Source: Glandiceps talaboti
Taxonomy: Eukaryota > Hemichordata > Enteropneusta > Spengelidae
Reading direction: 5' to 3'
DNA length: 64,000 bases
NCBI RefSeq assembly: GCF_964340395.1
Contig: NC_135552.1
Coordinates: 8,178,494 to 8,242,493 of the forward strand
Part shown: piece after piece, positions 45,815 to 59,412 of the stretch
Numbering within the stretch: position 1 is the stretch's first letter
Layout: every line of letters begins with the position of its first letter
The notes under the pieces: generated by a model
The model's input: only the letters and a program-made list of their open reading frames with translations
What the model was told of the DNA's origin: nothing
Database searches by the model: none
Made by a program: the position numbers and the translations under genes

Positions 45815-46020
45815 TTCAATTCTCAGTACCTGAAATAGAATATTACCACCTAGGTGGATCATAAAAATAATGAACTTTCGATTTCTTTGTCGACACCATA
45901 ACTTCCACTCCACACACCTCACATGCATTAATATATAGGTGTGCATGAGAATAAGTCAACCTTCTTCTCCTATTTCGACCTTCTTGCATGAGGTAAAATG
46001 CTATTGCAGGTACCGAGAAT
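45815..46020. mobile_element. Short inverted-repeat element, member of a dispersed family
   Basis: The left edge ATTCTCAGTACCTGAAATAG and right edge CTATTGCAGGTACCGAGAAT are near-complements. The right half (GAATAAGTCAACCTTCTT ... GAGGTAAAATGCTATTGCAG) recurs at 56922-56986 and 56995-57070, and inverted at 52248-52322. A MITE-like family is likely. Confidence 0.65.
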
Positions 46021-46029
46021 TTTGCATGG

Positions 46030-49000
46030 TTTTAAAAATCATTCTGTGAACATTACATATGCAGTTCACGTTTGTGACAGTGGTGCATAGTAGAATGATA
46101 AATCAACAACAATCAACATTATTTTGTTCAGAAATACATGTATCACATGTACTGGTACACATAACCATGTTCAGTATTTGTTTTTTTATTTATTTTCCCA
46201 CCTACAGCACCGTAAGGCAATAAAGTCTGGGGAGAATACTGACAAAGTTTTATATATAGGTCATGTACAGGGTAATCACAAAATTGTCCGCATATTGTAA
46301 GTCTTTGAATACATGTAGAGCAAAATTTAATTGAGATTAATGAATTAAAAAAACAAAATAATGTACATTTGCATGTATTTAACCCTTTGACTGGCACCCT
46401 ATATTTAGGGAGTAAATACATACATGTAGAGGTACAGAAACCAAGTTATCAAAGGTGTAATTCACTTTAGAACAATTTCATTCTATTTTCACATGTTGAA
46501 ATATTATCAGGGATAGGTTATGTGGTTGTGAACTTTATTTTTCTTTGAAGAGAATGTTAATGTGAGATTTAACTTAAGTCAGTTATCAAACAAGAATGCT
46601 TACAAATTAAACAATGAAAAGTAAACATATTACAATACTGTATTGTCCTTCCTTCTTCCTGTCAGTGTCCTGACATTGAACATGTAATTGTATTGTAAAC
46701 ATCATATACATTTGTACACATGTAGAGAAGGTCACATTTGTTAGAGGTGTTGTGTGAGTGGGGATTCTGACTTTTGATTAAAAACATTCTGATAAAAGGA
46801 CATTCATGAAAAGTTTAGAATAACATTTACCAGATAAGAAGGAGATGTGTAAATATGTTGTGTTGTAGAAGACAATAAACACTGAAATTTTGTTTTATAC
46901 AGTGTGTGTTTTACATACGATACATGCAGTTTCATATGATAAACAGCACACCTTATTTTTGAAAATTCATCTTTTTTTGGTCTATTTACTGGTACAAAGA
47001 TGTGCCTTTGTATCTGTAACTTACCATATCCATGTACTAGACTAGAATCCAGTCACATAGGGATTTCGCTCTTGCTTTTCCCATACCAAGCCTGGCATTT
47101 CACAAGCAGTCGTTTACTTTAATAGCTTCAGGCAGAAATCAGGCACAAATATGAGTGACCTAAGGGGGCCTGCAACTCATAGGGACATGTATGAGTATGT
47201 TCCGGTTCAATGAAGTAAAATATTGGGGAATAATATACCTCTTCAAGCATAATTTATGGAAAATCAGGAAAAATAACGATGATTTGATATATTTTGACTG
47301 GTAATATTTTGAGCACCACAAAACCAGTGGCGTAAAAATGTAGACACGGGTTGTCATGATGTAGAATGATCGACCAGGGTATATCATCCATGTTTTAATG
47401 TTCAAACACAAAACTTGGCTTGAGTATGGTGTAATTTTACATGTAATATGTACATGTACATTGTATATATAGTATATGCTACATGGACATGCTAGAATGT
47501 AATTAATCGTTAGATTGAACAAGTATAAATAATGTATTAATTGTAATGAACAGTAGCTTAGAATCTAACCTTTCATCCTTTTTGACATTCTTGGCAATAT
47601 CATGAGAGAAGAGACAACCAGATAAGAAACTGGATTTTAAGTAATAACAACTGAAATGGAAGAGTTTTGTTTGCAAAGAAGCTTCTTACGTACATTGAGA
47701 TGGAAACTAGGAGAACATATTCCAGCTGTTTTGGGTTGGAATCACATCAGAAACAGAATGGTGACAGTGCGACATGCAATTATTTTGTAAATTTATCTGT
47801 GATTTCACTTTCATAATATTAACATTCAATTACAACATTCCTCAGATACTTGAAACTCGAATAAAGTTTATTTTTCACCTGGCATCACTCGTCAAATGCA
47901 AATTAAAATAAAGAGGAATTAAGTTTTGTAAGATTATGCCTCACATCATTCATCAAATATACATGTAACAGGAACTTTGGACAAGCTGTGGAAGAAATGT
48001 ATTCATCACCTGGCAGCACTTTTCAAAATCTAATCTATATATATATATTACTACGGAAGTGAAACAGTACATTAAATTTGTTGGTATTTTGTGTGAAATC
48101 GATGGATGTCAATAGGGTATACCCCTCTGTGATTTTATTAAATTAAAACCAGTACTGAACTGTTGTGTCAGTAAACTCCCATAACTTGATAGTATTTCTT
48201 CTACATTTTGTACATGCTGCTATTTTTCTTGTCTGGAACTTACACTAAAAATGACTTTATTCACATACACGGCACCGACCCCTTGTTGTAAAGGCCAGTT
48301 TTAATGTTTATTGAATTATTGGAAGACATTCCAACACATTCAAAGCTAGACAGAAATAAAAACTGATCACTCTCTGAGGCTGAGATTTTAAGCAGTAGTA
48401 AAGTCTGGCTTGAAGTAATTTGGTAGCTACAAATGTAAGCTGTAAAATATTATGGTCACTTCATTAAATGAAAAGTGATTCACTTACATGTATACAAATG
48501 TGCTGTGAAGCGATAATGTAAATGAGCTAAGTCTCCAATGAAAATTTGTCATCTACTACTTTTTAGTTTGAGTTTATTGCATAGCTTCTAATCTAAGACT
48601 CTTATCTTCGTTTCTACTTCTCAAGGGAGACTGAAATTGTGCAAGAGATTCCTGATAGCTATATGAATATATATAGGTATATGAATCATCAAATTCCTTG
48701 TGAGTGTAAAAGTTCAAACATTTGACGTGGGAGTGCGACTAAACTTACATTCTATCCATCCCAACAAAAGGAAGTTTTGAAATACAAACCATTGATGGTC
48801 AAACCTTGTTTTGCTTGGACTAAATTAGTTTCGGTGAGTTCAGATAAGGACAGAGCTACATTTGAAGTTGTCCTTTGGAAATTCAGAATTTCGTATCGTT
48901 TGTTTGATCTCATTAGAGGGGGGTATTTTTTCGTGATAATTACAAAGAGAATGGTGTCTTTTACATACATAGGTATGCGAGAGAGGTACTTTCAATTAAC

Positions 49001-50570
49001 ATAAAAAATTACAAAATCAATAACCCTGGTATGCAGGTCTTTCAAGGGTGAAATTCAGTATCGGGTCATTGCTAATGCAGGCATGCCTAACAGAGGATGT
49101 TATTGTTACAGAGTCGTTTCTCAGGGTTGCTGGATTGTACAACAATTTTGTAAGTGCAGAATAATTGTTAGTCGTTTCAGCTGCGTGCTCGTCATAACAT
49201 TTCATGCTTAGTGGGGCAGTATTTTTAAATGAGACTGCAACTCATCATTGTATCATCAGCATAAAACACAATGTTTGAAAGAGAGAGAAAAGATCCTTGC
49301 GATAAAGTTTAATTGGGACATTGTGCAAACAGGTTTCCAGTAGCAGCAGTATTTTTTTTCCTCAAACAATCACACTAAAGCCATCGTACAATGTAGCCAA
49401 GAGTCTTTTGTTACAGAAACAATTTATCACTCAAATCCTTGCTCATTCCTATTGGCTTGCTGCCGTCATTTGCCTGAGAAAGATTGTTGAATGGCTGCTT
49501 GCAGGTGAAAGAGTCAAACAACGTTGGGTGCAATGCAGAAATTGATGTCTGGATATACATGTATACACAGACTAAATGTTTGTAGAAATTTGAGTCCATT
49601 TATGATAGCTTGTGATTTGTACATGTACAATGGACTTGAGGGTGTCTGTAGATCAAATAGCACGGTGAGTCACGTACTGCAGTAATGATATACCACTTAC
49701 AAATTACAATATTCAGTGATTTTGCCAAGACTGGGAGTAATACTTGTACTTCAAATGCACTTTATACACAAGGCCACTTAGTAGGAGTTTCAATTTAGAT
49801 GTATACATGTACAAAAATGTAAGTTGTGTTATTAGTGAAGTTTAGATTCCTAGAAACCAAGCGCAGAAATTCTTGTCAGATATTACAGCAATGTTTCATG
49901 AACATTTTCTCATAGTTTTAGAGGATATACATGTATGTGTACATGTGCAACATATAGATATACTGCTGCAGGATTTAAAATTCAGAAACCATACATGTAC
50001 ATGTACATTGTACATTACCTTGTCATAATTTTATTTTTTTAAATACTGTACATGCATGTTGTGTTCCTGATATCGCACATTAACTTGAAGACCATACTAC
50101 TGTATACATGGGTGCTAGCTTGTCACTTGATTTTCAAAAATAATGTACATTTTTTTTGTATTACACACACATGATTACAAATTTAAGACACAGGTATAGA
50201 TTAAAAATTCTTGTACAATTGTAAACAAGCTGCTATGCAGGATAGACTCAAAATGTCATGTACAGTTTGTATGTATACATGTTGAAACACACAATTGGTT
50301 AGGTTTTCAAACTCGGTGTATTGGTGAACGCTGCAGAGGTGAGTTGAGCGATCAAAGCTGTGAGTATACAAAGACTGTGTTGAATACACAATGTACATGT
50401 GCAGTATTGTTTAAAATACAACAGAGTTGATATATTTCATAGAATTAGTTGGAGTCTTGCCTGTCAGTTCTCTCAGTCACTACATTTGTATGTTCTTCTG
50501 TACATGTATTATGATTCTTTGTTCAAACCTGTCACAATACATTGTACTTTTGAATAGATTTGCGAAATAT
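46030..50570. other. Non-coding stretch with no supported gene
   Basis: Many short frames, all AT-rich and low in complexity; none has a recognisable motif. If the CpG-rich region at 38 kb is the LNX promoter, this would be part of the first intron. Confidence 0.5.
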
Positions 50571-50671
50571 CCAGACGTAGGAAAAATGTGTTGTTCATGC
50601 AGAACATGTACATCTATCAATGCCAATTTTGCATGTACATGTACAAATGTACATGTATGCATGTGTGTACA

Positions 50672-50820
50672 TTTGTATGTATGTATGTATGTATGTATGT
50701 GTGTGTGTGTATGTGTATATGTCACTGTGTATGTACATGTGTATGTAAATATGTATGTATGTACATGTATGTATAAATATATGCATGTACATACTACATG
50801 TATGTATGCATGTATGTGTA
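50672..50820. repeat. (GTAT)n/(TG)n imperfect microsatellite
   Basis: GTAT and TG units mixed with ATGTACATG palindromes. Confidence 0.9.
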
Positions 50821-51017
50821 CATTTTGTCATTTGTAAATTGTAGGTGGTGCTTTAGCAAGTGTTACTGCAGATATTTCAGTGATTTACTAAATATTTTTA
50901 AAACATTGCAAGTGTAATTCAATTGAACATCAATGCTTCATTTGTTATGTTTTCTTGCCTGTGTCACTTCTTGTGTACAGTTTAATAAATAAATACGTAC
51001 ACGTTTGTACAAAGTAC

Positions 51018-51292
51018 ATTTGTATGTATGTATGTATGTATGTATGTATGTATGTATGTATGTGTGTGTGTGTGTGTATGTACAATATATGTATGTACAT
51101 GTATCATGTATGTATGTATGTATGTATGTATGTATGTATGTATGTATGTATGTACATTGTATGTATGTATGTATGTATGTATGTATGTATGTATGTATGT
51201 ACATGTTCAATGTATGTATGTATGTATGTATGTATGTATGTATGTATGTATGTATGTATGTATGTATGTATTTATGTATGTATGTATGTTCA
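51018..51292. repeat. (GTAT)n microsatellite
   Basis: Long TATG tetranucleotide tract, interrupted by TGTG and by ACATTG/ACATGTTC pieces. Met-Tyr-Val-Cys frames are artefacts of it. Confidence 0.97.
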
Positions 51293-51898
51293 ACTTACAA
51301 GACAATTCTGCACTTCAATCACAAGGAAGGGTTTTGTGTTTTAGGTTCTTTTGTACTCTGTAGTCATGGTTCATTGATTCTGAAACGTTGTCCAGAGTAT
51401 TTAGAATTAGATTGTAGTTTAATGGATGGGACATTAAAAGTGTTTTTGAGTTTGCTTTTAACATTCTTGTCTGAAAACTCATCAAATGAGGGAGTCTGGT
51501 ACAGTAATGGTCAATAGAGAAAATAGGTCCAACGATCAGTAACATGACATCAGTGATACACAGTAACACATGTACATTTTTGTATTGTATTCCACAGACT
51601 CAGACTGTTTTACATTGCATGTTATTTATAAAAATATTAACATTTACTCATTTATCATTCTTTTCTACAATGTATTTTACAGGTAATTGAAATGTTTTGA
51701 GATATTTGACATGTCCATGGAGACCAAACAATGGATGTAAATAACTGGCTGTCATGGCAACTTGAACAAGTTTTGGATCAGTTCCTTGAATTTTAAAGTG
51801 TGAAGCCAGTTCTGGTGACTGATTGATTTTGTGAGTTTGACAAGAGACACAAATAGGAAAAGGAATTAAGTACATGTACATCTCTGAACTTTAAAACA

Positions 51899-52179
51899 AT
51901 GAGTGCAAGAAGAAAACGACAAGTCCTCCTGTGTGGAAGTTGTGGACAGTTCCACGATGTGGGCTCTAATCACCTTTACGATTATTATGAACAAGTTGAT
52001 GAAGAATTGACATGCCAGGTGTGCTTACAACCATTGGTCAACCCAATGGACACCATTTGTGGACATACATATTGTGCAAGGTGTTTGAAAAGTGTTCTGA
52101 GGTTAAAGAAAATGTGTCCCATCGACAGAAGGCCATTAATGTCTAAAGACTGCAAAGTTGCCAGCATAATGGTACAAAA
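51899..52179 (+). CDS. LNX: LNX-type E3 ubiquitin ligase, first coding exon (RING)
   Basis: LNX proteins (ligand of Numb protein X) are RING E3 ligases with PDZ domains that ubiquitinate Numb and other partners. ATG at 51899 is the first Met after an in-frame TAG near 51850. The 94 codons hold CGSCG (12-16), then the RING: Cys39, Cys42, Cys54, His56, Cys59, Cys62, Cys73 and Asp76. The last ligand is Asp (CPIDRRPL), as in vertebrate LNX, where CPMD replaces the usual CxxC. The exon ends in AA before gtaagt at 52180 (phase 2) and joins in frame to 61809. PDZ-coding exons are outside the window. LNX1 and LNX2 cannot be told apart here; an invertebrate would normally have one ancestral gene. Confidence 0.9.
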
Positions 52180-52247
52180 GTAAGTTTTAATATATTTTTA
52201 TTCTCTTAGAAGTTTTTCAAATATCTGTTTCTCTGTAGGTATAGGAA

Positions 52248-52322
52248 ATTCTCGGTATCTGCAATAGTGCTTTACGTCATGCTAGAGGAGCAAAACAGAA
52301 CAAGAAGGTCGACTTATTCTCA
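52248..52322 (-). repeat. Dispersed 75-bp repeat, inverted copy in LNX intron 1
   Basis: Reverse complement of the right half of 45946-46020, with moderate divergence. Confidence 0.6.
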
Positions 52323-53654
52323 GATTCGTCTATCTTGCATGTGTTACAAGTACCAGTATATGGAATGGAAATCATTGAGTTGACCAAGAAATTGAATGTT
52401 ATGATGTAGGCCAGCTACAAATGTAGGGGTGAAATTTTATTTCAGGTACCATGAATTTGATTTAATAGTAAGAAGATCCAACATGCAACATGATGGAAAT
52501 GATATGATGTTCTTAAAAGTTTTACAACACAGGATCCCAATGACACATGAGTGTCGGTGTAGCACATTTGTAAAACACAGCGGAGTACATTTGTATGCCT
52601 ACATAAAGTAGCATTCCTCTTGAAAGCCAAGTGTTTGAACAAAGACTATTGGATTTATACCCTGGTTGAAACTCCTACATGTAGGGATGATTCTACATCA
52701 TGCTGAAATTATGACTCAAAACATTTCTCATGATTTTTCATAAATTATGCCTGAATTATGTTATTCCCAATATTTTGCTTCATTCAGCTGAAAAATGCCT
52801 GTGACCTAAGGATTTTGCCACTATCAGTTGAAAGACGAATAGTGACAGTGCTTCAATAACTTGACATAAGTACATTGTACATGTAACTCATATTTTCCCT
52901 CCCTACATTATGTATGTGAAGGCAAATACTTGTACAAATATCCTATAGAGTATTTCGATGCTCCAACCAGCATACATTTGTATGTATAATTATTATGTAA
53001 AATATACATTAACAGAAGCCCCCTAAAATTACAACCCTACAATAACTTTATAGCTAATCATTCAAATCAAAGTACGCTGCTACATGTACATGTAGAACTG
53101 TACAGTTATGGATGCTGTACTCTTTGTGACCCTCAAGTAACAATAGGGTACACTGTGTTTACATGCGACTGTTTGGTTTATTCTTAGCCTACATAAATGA
53201 ATAATATGTACATCCAGGGCTATTTTTAGGATATAACAATTCATTTGCATTTATGAACATAACAACAATACATGTAATAATATACCAAACTGTTCATCAG
53301 CTTGGTATAATGTACAATGTAGATCAAATGACTTGCACACATGCACAGGTTCTGATGCAGAGTTCTTTAGTATTTTAGCATCAAGCTTTCGAGCTGTCTT
53401 GTTATATGATCCTTATCTGTATGACAAATTCTATAATTGTCAGCTGTAACTATTCAGTGCAAAAAATCATGCAGAATTTGTCAGATCAAAATAAGATAAA
53501 TATATGCATCGATTTTGACTGTGAATATTTGCTAAATTAAAACCCTCGTCAAGTAAAGTCCTTGTCAAAGATAGTGGCCATAGCAGGATTTATAAAAAGT
53601 GCACAATGTAAACAGAACACAATGTATATTCCTATAACTTTTATGCTGAGCATG

Positions 53655-54050
53655 TATTTTAGCCTAGCTCAGTCTTGGCCTATCCTGTAAGCACTGTGTT
53701 CATATGTGCATACGGTATGTCTTCATTAATATGCATTTGTGCATTATATACAATTGAACCTACATTTTGTATATACATGTATGCTGTGCACAAGATAATT
53801 TCATTTAAACTTGGCACAAATATGTGTTCTTTTGATAAGAAGGAGGATTTTAGCCTAGTTCAGTGGGACTAGTGAACTCAGTCTTGGTTTATTCTGTATG
53901 CACAATGACATGTGTGCATCATGTCTTCATCAATTGAACAATATACAATTGAAGCTACATGCACATGTATGCCACTGTGCACAAGGCAGTTTCATTTAAA
54001 CTTGGCATAAATATGTGTGCTTTTGATACGAAGGAGGAGGAGGGTGATTT
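53655..54050 (+). repeat. Diverged tandem duplication, about 210-bp unit
   Basis: Two units share CTCAGTCTTGG, TATACAATTGAA, CACAAG.TA.TTTCATTTAAACTTGGCA and AATATGTGT.CTTTTGATA in order. The second unit starts near 53880. Located in LNX intron 1. The region 52330-53650 has no supported feature. Confidence 0.7.
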
Positions 54051-55539
54051 TGTCATTATGTCCTATGATATTTACAAGTACATGTACAGTGTATCTAATG
54101 ACATCAGTTACAAAAATTATCAAGCAATTAGTTTACAAAATCTCATCGAATGTTTAATACTTTAGAAATTTCTTTCACGTTTTGTATATTTTCAATGTCG
54201 ATCTTTCTCTTGAATATTAATTTATCATCAAGGCCTGACCTTCATCTCGAAGGTCAATTTGATGATGGTGAAGCCACGTCTGGAGTATCAATTCATTTTC
54301 ATTTAATTCTTGTCATTGCCATTATGCTTACACAATGAAATAATTAAAAAAATATAGATGCACAGTTTAATATTCAGAGTTTATTCTCAATTTGTTTTGA
54401 GATAGAAGGAATCATTGAAAATTCAGCAGTGAACTTTCATGAGAAGCATTGTGTTTGAGTATGCACGGAATATACATGTAGGAATGCATACAGAAAAATG
54501 TTTATTGTTAGGCAGTCACTACATTACACAGAATCCTTTTTCCATGTGAATATTTTCTTGGATTAGACAGATTGTGAGGAAATGTTTCCATGGAACAAGA
54601 AATCTAGGAATGTTTAGGGGAAGTTTTTTTTATGTAGCCATCAATATTGTAATGGTGTGGAATAACTTCCTTGAAATCTGGGATGTGTCACCATAATTCA
54701 AACTTGCCAAGTACATAAAAATACCCATCAATTCTCCCATACCTCTTTTCTAAATGTTTTGTATACATAATTCTTGTAATATTGGTACAGTATACAACCA
54801 TTAATTAATGCTCTGACTAAACATTCATGTACATGTGCATTGTTTATACCAGTACAATGTAACCTTGTTATGTACATGTGTACAAACATACTGTATGTCT
54901 GTAAATTTCCTTTCTTCCAGCCTCTGTTTCCTGTCTGTGTATGTACAGGTTCCTGTTAAGTTGCTTATTACTACTGTAGCCCAAAGACTTTACTATGCCT
55001 TGGTTCAACACATGACATTCTCCAGCCACTTTATTGGGCTGCTGTGTCTTTTGTAGCCCAGAGTCTTATCATAGTCGCTATCACAGGCTAGCAATATATC
55101 CGAGGGCCAACAGCAATTGTCTTTTCTGAGTTAAGTCTCTGGGCTATGTCGTTTGTTGCTGTAGATTAAACAGGGCAAGTTTATTCTCTGCAATTAGCCA
55201 GGTTCTTGGATTCGAATGTTCAGCAAATTTACATGTACATGTTCTTTTCTGTTGAAGTACCCGTAGGGCCTGATCAGCAATCACTACAACCCACTCTGTT
55301 CATCATTGAATACAAATACTGCTACCATACAAAATCAAGAAATTAGTGTTTGGAGAGTTTAGAGTCTTTGTTAGATAGACAAAAATCCCAAATAAATTGA
55401 ATCACTCCCTATTGTTTTCTATCTAAGTAATTAGTACAATTCTCTCTCTTGTCTTTGGCAGATGTTGTTTGTTGTTTAATTTAAACCATTTTTCTTTAGT
55501 ACTGAACACAAAAAGGGAGGTAAAAGCAAGGAATAATAT

Positions 55540-56125
55540 GGTTGTAAATTACTAGGATTTTTGCCCTAGGGGTGTAATCATTGGGACAACTTTCAATTTG
55601 TCTTGTCTCTGAATGGTTCTAAACAGACACAGCTGCCATACTTTTGTTGCATCTCTGAAGTCAAATAGACTATTGTTGGCCTGAGTTAAAAGCTTCGATC
55701 TAATCCTAATTGTTTCACTTAGACTGCACAACAGTGTAATAATGCAAAACGTTACCACATGTTAGTGTTGCCTTTAGGACCACTACTACACAGAAACCAG
55801 ACCTAAAAACTCAAAAAAATAGTTTGAGGGTTTCAGTCGCAGAATGTCCTTATGAGGAAAACAGACACAGACAAGCCTGGTTTAATTGTGAGTTTGCCAG
55901 TGGGGTTTCTCATTATCCCAGACATTGCATAGTTGTAGCCAATTAATTCTAGGTTAATTGGCTTAGTGATAATAGATATACTTGTAGTGCCCTTGAGTAC
56001 CTTATTTCTTCTGATATCAAATATCATTGTATGGGTAGGTGCAGACTGCCAGTTGAAATTAAAATCAGTAAAAATGTTCACATCATCATGTCTGTCGCTT
56101 GGACAGGTTCTAAAATACAAAATGT
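55540..56125 (-). other. Two adjacent minus-strand open frames in LNX intron 1, unidentified
   Basis: Frames at 55552-55758 (68 codons) and 55833-56120 (95 codons) are not low-complexity and lie end to end on the minus strand. No motif is recognised and neither has a convincing splice or start context. They could be a decayed retroelement or chance. Confidence 0.15.
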
Positions 56126-56179
56126 AGCTGACGTGCTATACATTTAGAAGGGTACTAGTAAATTTAATACAGGTTGCAT

Positions 56180-56530
56180 CTAGTAATTCTTTATTTAGAC
56201 ATCCCTAGAAACATTCTCCATCAAATGTCTGACTAATCCACGTGGCAAATTTAAATTCAAGATTTTTAGATAAAAATCACACTTTTGTACTGAATTTGAA
56301 CATAAGAAGTGTAGATATTATCACTAAGAATTCTTCACCCTTGTCCTCCCTGCTACAGCCGTGATGGTTTCCAGATATCCCAAGGAACATTCCCATCAAA
56401 TTTCTGACTAATCCACTGAGATCACATTTTTGTACCAAATGTGCATATCAACAATATTGTCACCATATCTTGATCACTTGCTTCATGAAAACACCTCTAG
56501 AACCATTGCCTTGGAATTTTGTATCTGTTG
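56180..56530 (+). repeat. Diverged tandem duplication, about 170-bp unit
   Basis: ACATTCTCCATCAAATGTCTGACTAATCCAC-like sequence at about 56211 recurs at about 56389 as ACATTCCCATCAAATTTCTG, followed by similar ATCACA.TTTTGTAC text. Confidence 0.6.
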
Positions 56531-56921
56531 TATCTTAGAAGATGTAACTGTCCCAGCAGAATTCATCTGAATTCAATTAACTTCTGACATCTGTAGCACT
56601 GATATAAAAAGAAAACACAATTCTCTATATACATACAACAGTGTGCCTCAAAGGAGCTTGAATGTTACAGCAATGGCCTTTGTGAGTAGAATTTGCTGTG
56701 CAAGTTTGACTCATGAATGTTTTAATAATAGTGAAGTAGACACGTACATGTACATGTAACTTACTAATCTAATATAGAGTAGAGTACATTGAGTCAGACA
56801 TGCACTATGTTATTAATATCCCTACACCCCCCCTCCCCCCCCCAAAAAAAAAAAAAAAAATGAGAGCAGTACATTGCACATTTGGTATACAAGCACATGT
56901 ACAAATGTTCATGTAAGCCCT

Positions 56922-57070
56922 GAGAATAAGTCAACCTTCTTGTTCTATTTTGACAAGCAGTCATGAGGTAAATGCTATTGCAGGTACATTGTACTAAGAA
57001 CAAGTCAACCTTCTTGTTCCATTTTGACCCTCTAACATGAGATAAAATGCTATTGCAGGTACTGAGCATT
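56922..57070 (+). repeat. Two tandem copies of the dispersed 75-bp repeat
   Basis: Both units run AAGTCAACCTTCTTGTTC ... TTTTGAC ... CATGAG.TAAA.TGCTATTG ... CAGGTAC. They match 45946-46020. Confidence 0.8.
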
Positions 57071-57394
57071 AACCTCAAATTTTAAAAAATACCTTATTTT
57101 TTGATAGGATTACTAGACTTACAATGTACTAAAACCTAGTACTGAGTGTGTGCATAAATCAACGTGTTGTTTATAATAAATTACATCCGAATACCTGTAA
57201 CTACAGTTTCATCTGTGAAATATTGGAAATCCTATTTCTATTTTTGTCATTCATTAAAAGTAAAAGGATGTAGATTTCACTTACAGGATGTTTTCTCAAT
57301 AGAATGACCTTGCACATTTGCTTCACACATGTACATGTACACAGCTGTGACAATGATTTAGTATTTCTATACATGCTTGAAAATCAGAATTAAT

Positions 57395-57950
57395 GATGTA
57401 TATATGTGGTTTTATCATAACTATTAAAAAGTAAATGGAAAAATTGAAAACAACTGATTAATTTGATCAACAGTCGAAATATACAGATGACTTTATGTAT
57501 AGTTTTATCATAAACATTATAACTCATTGATTTCATTAACAGTGACTGTACACTATATTCTTTATTTCTACACATGTATGTACATGTAGTGTATCTATTA
57601 TCATAAAGTGATTCATTGGCAAATAACTGACTAATTTCAATTAACAGGCAGAGTATACTGTATTCTTTATTTGTACACATGTACAATGTGTCTAGTATTA
57701 TCATAAAACGTTTTAAGTGATTCATTGAAAAATAATTGATTGATTTCTTTAACAGTCATCGTAAACTGTATTCTAAATATTTCTACACATGTACAATGTA
57801 TCTAGTTTTATCATAAAATGTTAAAGTGATCAGAAAAATTGGAAAAAAAACTTACTAATTTCATTTAACAGTTGCAATTGTACATCTGAGATTTTATGTA
57901 CAGTTTTGTCATAAACATTAAAAGTGATTCACTCGTGATTTCAGCAGTGG
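57395..57950 (+). repeat. Diverged tandem repeat, about 110-120-bp unit, five copies
   Basis: Each unit has TTTTATCATAAA, AAGTGATTCATTG, TGA.T.ATTTCATTAACAG, a CTGTATTCTTTATTTCTACA-like segment and ACATGTACAATGTATCTAG in that order. Copies are 75-85% alike by eye. Confidence 0.75.
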
Positions 57951-58409
57951 AAAACAAATAGTATCAATGTACAAGTTTATTTGTTTGTTTGTTTGTTTGT
58001 TTGTTTGTTGTTGTTTTTCTGGTGTTGAATTCGAAGATCTTACAGAAATGTAAATGCATTACATTCCATAAGATATCAATTGTACATCATACAATATAGA
58101 TTGTATGTACATTGTACCATTAATGTACATTATCCTATGACAAATGGATGGCCAATGAATACATTCACATGATATCTTGATTTCTAATGTAGTACATGTA
58201 TGTGTCAGTAGTAGTACAAAATCTTGGTTTCGGGGCTATCCTTGAAAGTTATTTTTGCAAGACAGAAAAATTGGATGTATATATGTACATGTAGTTCTGA
58301 GTTGTATGTAAATACTAGTTCTTCAGGAAAGAGAGGAACCTGTATGGTACATCATACATTTGTACATGTGCATGGAAATACTCGCATATTCCTCCCCACG
58401 AGTGCTTGT

Positions 58410-58428
58410 GCGCGCACACGCACACACG

Positions 58429-58496
<68 letters not shown>
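58410..58496. repeat. (CA)n microsatellite
   Basis: CG-interrupted start (GCGCGCACACGCACACACGC) followed by pure CA. Confidence 0.97.
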
Positions 58497-58500
<4 letters not shown>

Positions 58501-59196
58501 AGAGTTGTACATGTACATGCATTAATGTGATACTTATTCATGCTATTATTGCAAGTCCCTCCTCTCCATTTGTTTGCTGTATAATCCTAAACTCAAGTGT
58601 AAAGCAAGCAAATGGGTACTTCAGTAAAGTCAACTGGAACACACTATAAAACGTTCCTTCTCATTGGAAATACCCTATGTATGCTTGTACAATGTACATG
58701 TACCTGTAGTAGCACTTTATTTCATGAATTGATTAAACAAATGTTGTACATTTTGTATATGTTGAACCAAAGTACTGAAGTCAGCATGTACATGTACATG
58801 TAAATATGTATACATACATGTACTGTGTACATGTAGCACACTGTCTCATAATTAAACAATTTTTGTACATTGTATGTGGACCAAAAAATCGGCATGAAGA
58901 ATAAAGGTTTTGAATAATGGCCAAAAGTTACAGCTTCAACCTGTGTTTATTATTCAGTTTGTATTGTCAATACATGTTAATTGTATGTCATAGAGTAATA
59001 TTTGGATATGTCTGTGTGTATTGTATGAAGGTTTTATTCAAACACTAAATTATGCAGCTACGTGTACATGTACATTTAGCATCTGTGACTTTTCCACAGC
59101 CTGCATCATGATCTGTAGACTTACATGTATGATTTGAAAAAGGCGACACACACACAACTTTGAAAAGGGAGAAGCTTCGTCCATTTTTCATTCATT

Positions 59197-59412
59197 TTAC
59201 TTTTGTTCAGTTGACCTGCTTATTGTTCCGACTTCCGTATACATTTGTAAGAACACAATTAGCAGTACTTTATATAGCCGCTCTGTTAAAGATCTTTTGG
59301 CTACAGAATCCAAACTGACGTCTGGTCCGAAGCCATTGGAGACTTTGTCACTTATGCACTGGCTTAAATTTAAAAACAAGATTGCAACAACACATATTTG
59401 ACATATTCCCAA
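59197..59412 (-). other. Short ORF with secretory-peptide-like look, no ATG
   Basis: The minus-strand frame reads a hydrophobic stretch (ICVVAILFLNLSQC), then GFGPDVSLDSVAKRS with a dibasic KR, then 31 more residues. It superficially resembles a neuropeptide precursor. It has no upstream ATG in frame, though CTGCAG at about 59432 could be a splice acceptor. Low confidence. Confidence 0.12.

Noticed and set aside
47160-47522. 120-codon minus-strand frame
   Set aside because: Composition is that of random AT-rich DNA, it has no known motif, and no splice or start context supports it.
50588-51517. Frames of 100-170 codons rich in MYVCMYVC
   Set aside because: They arise from the GTAT microsatellite; the C-terminal unique part has no recognisable motif.
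55552-56120. Two adjoining minus-strand frames as a real gene
   Set aside because: Kept only as a low-confidence note; there is no homology I recognise and no coherent gene model.
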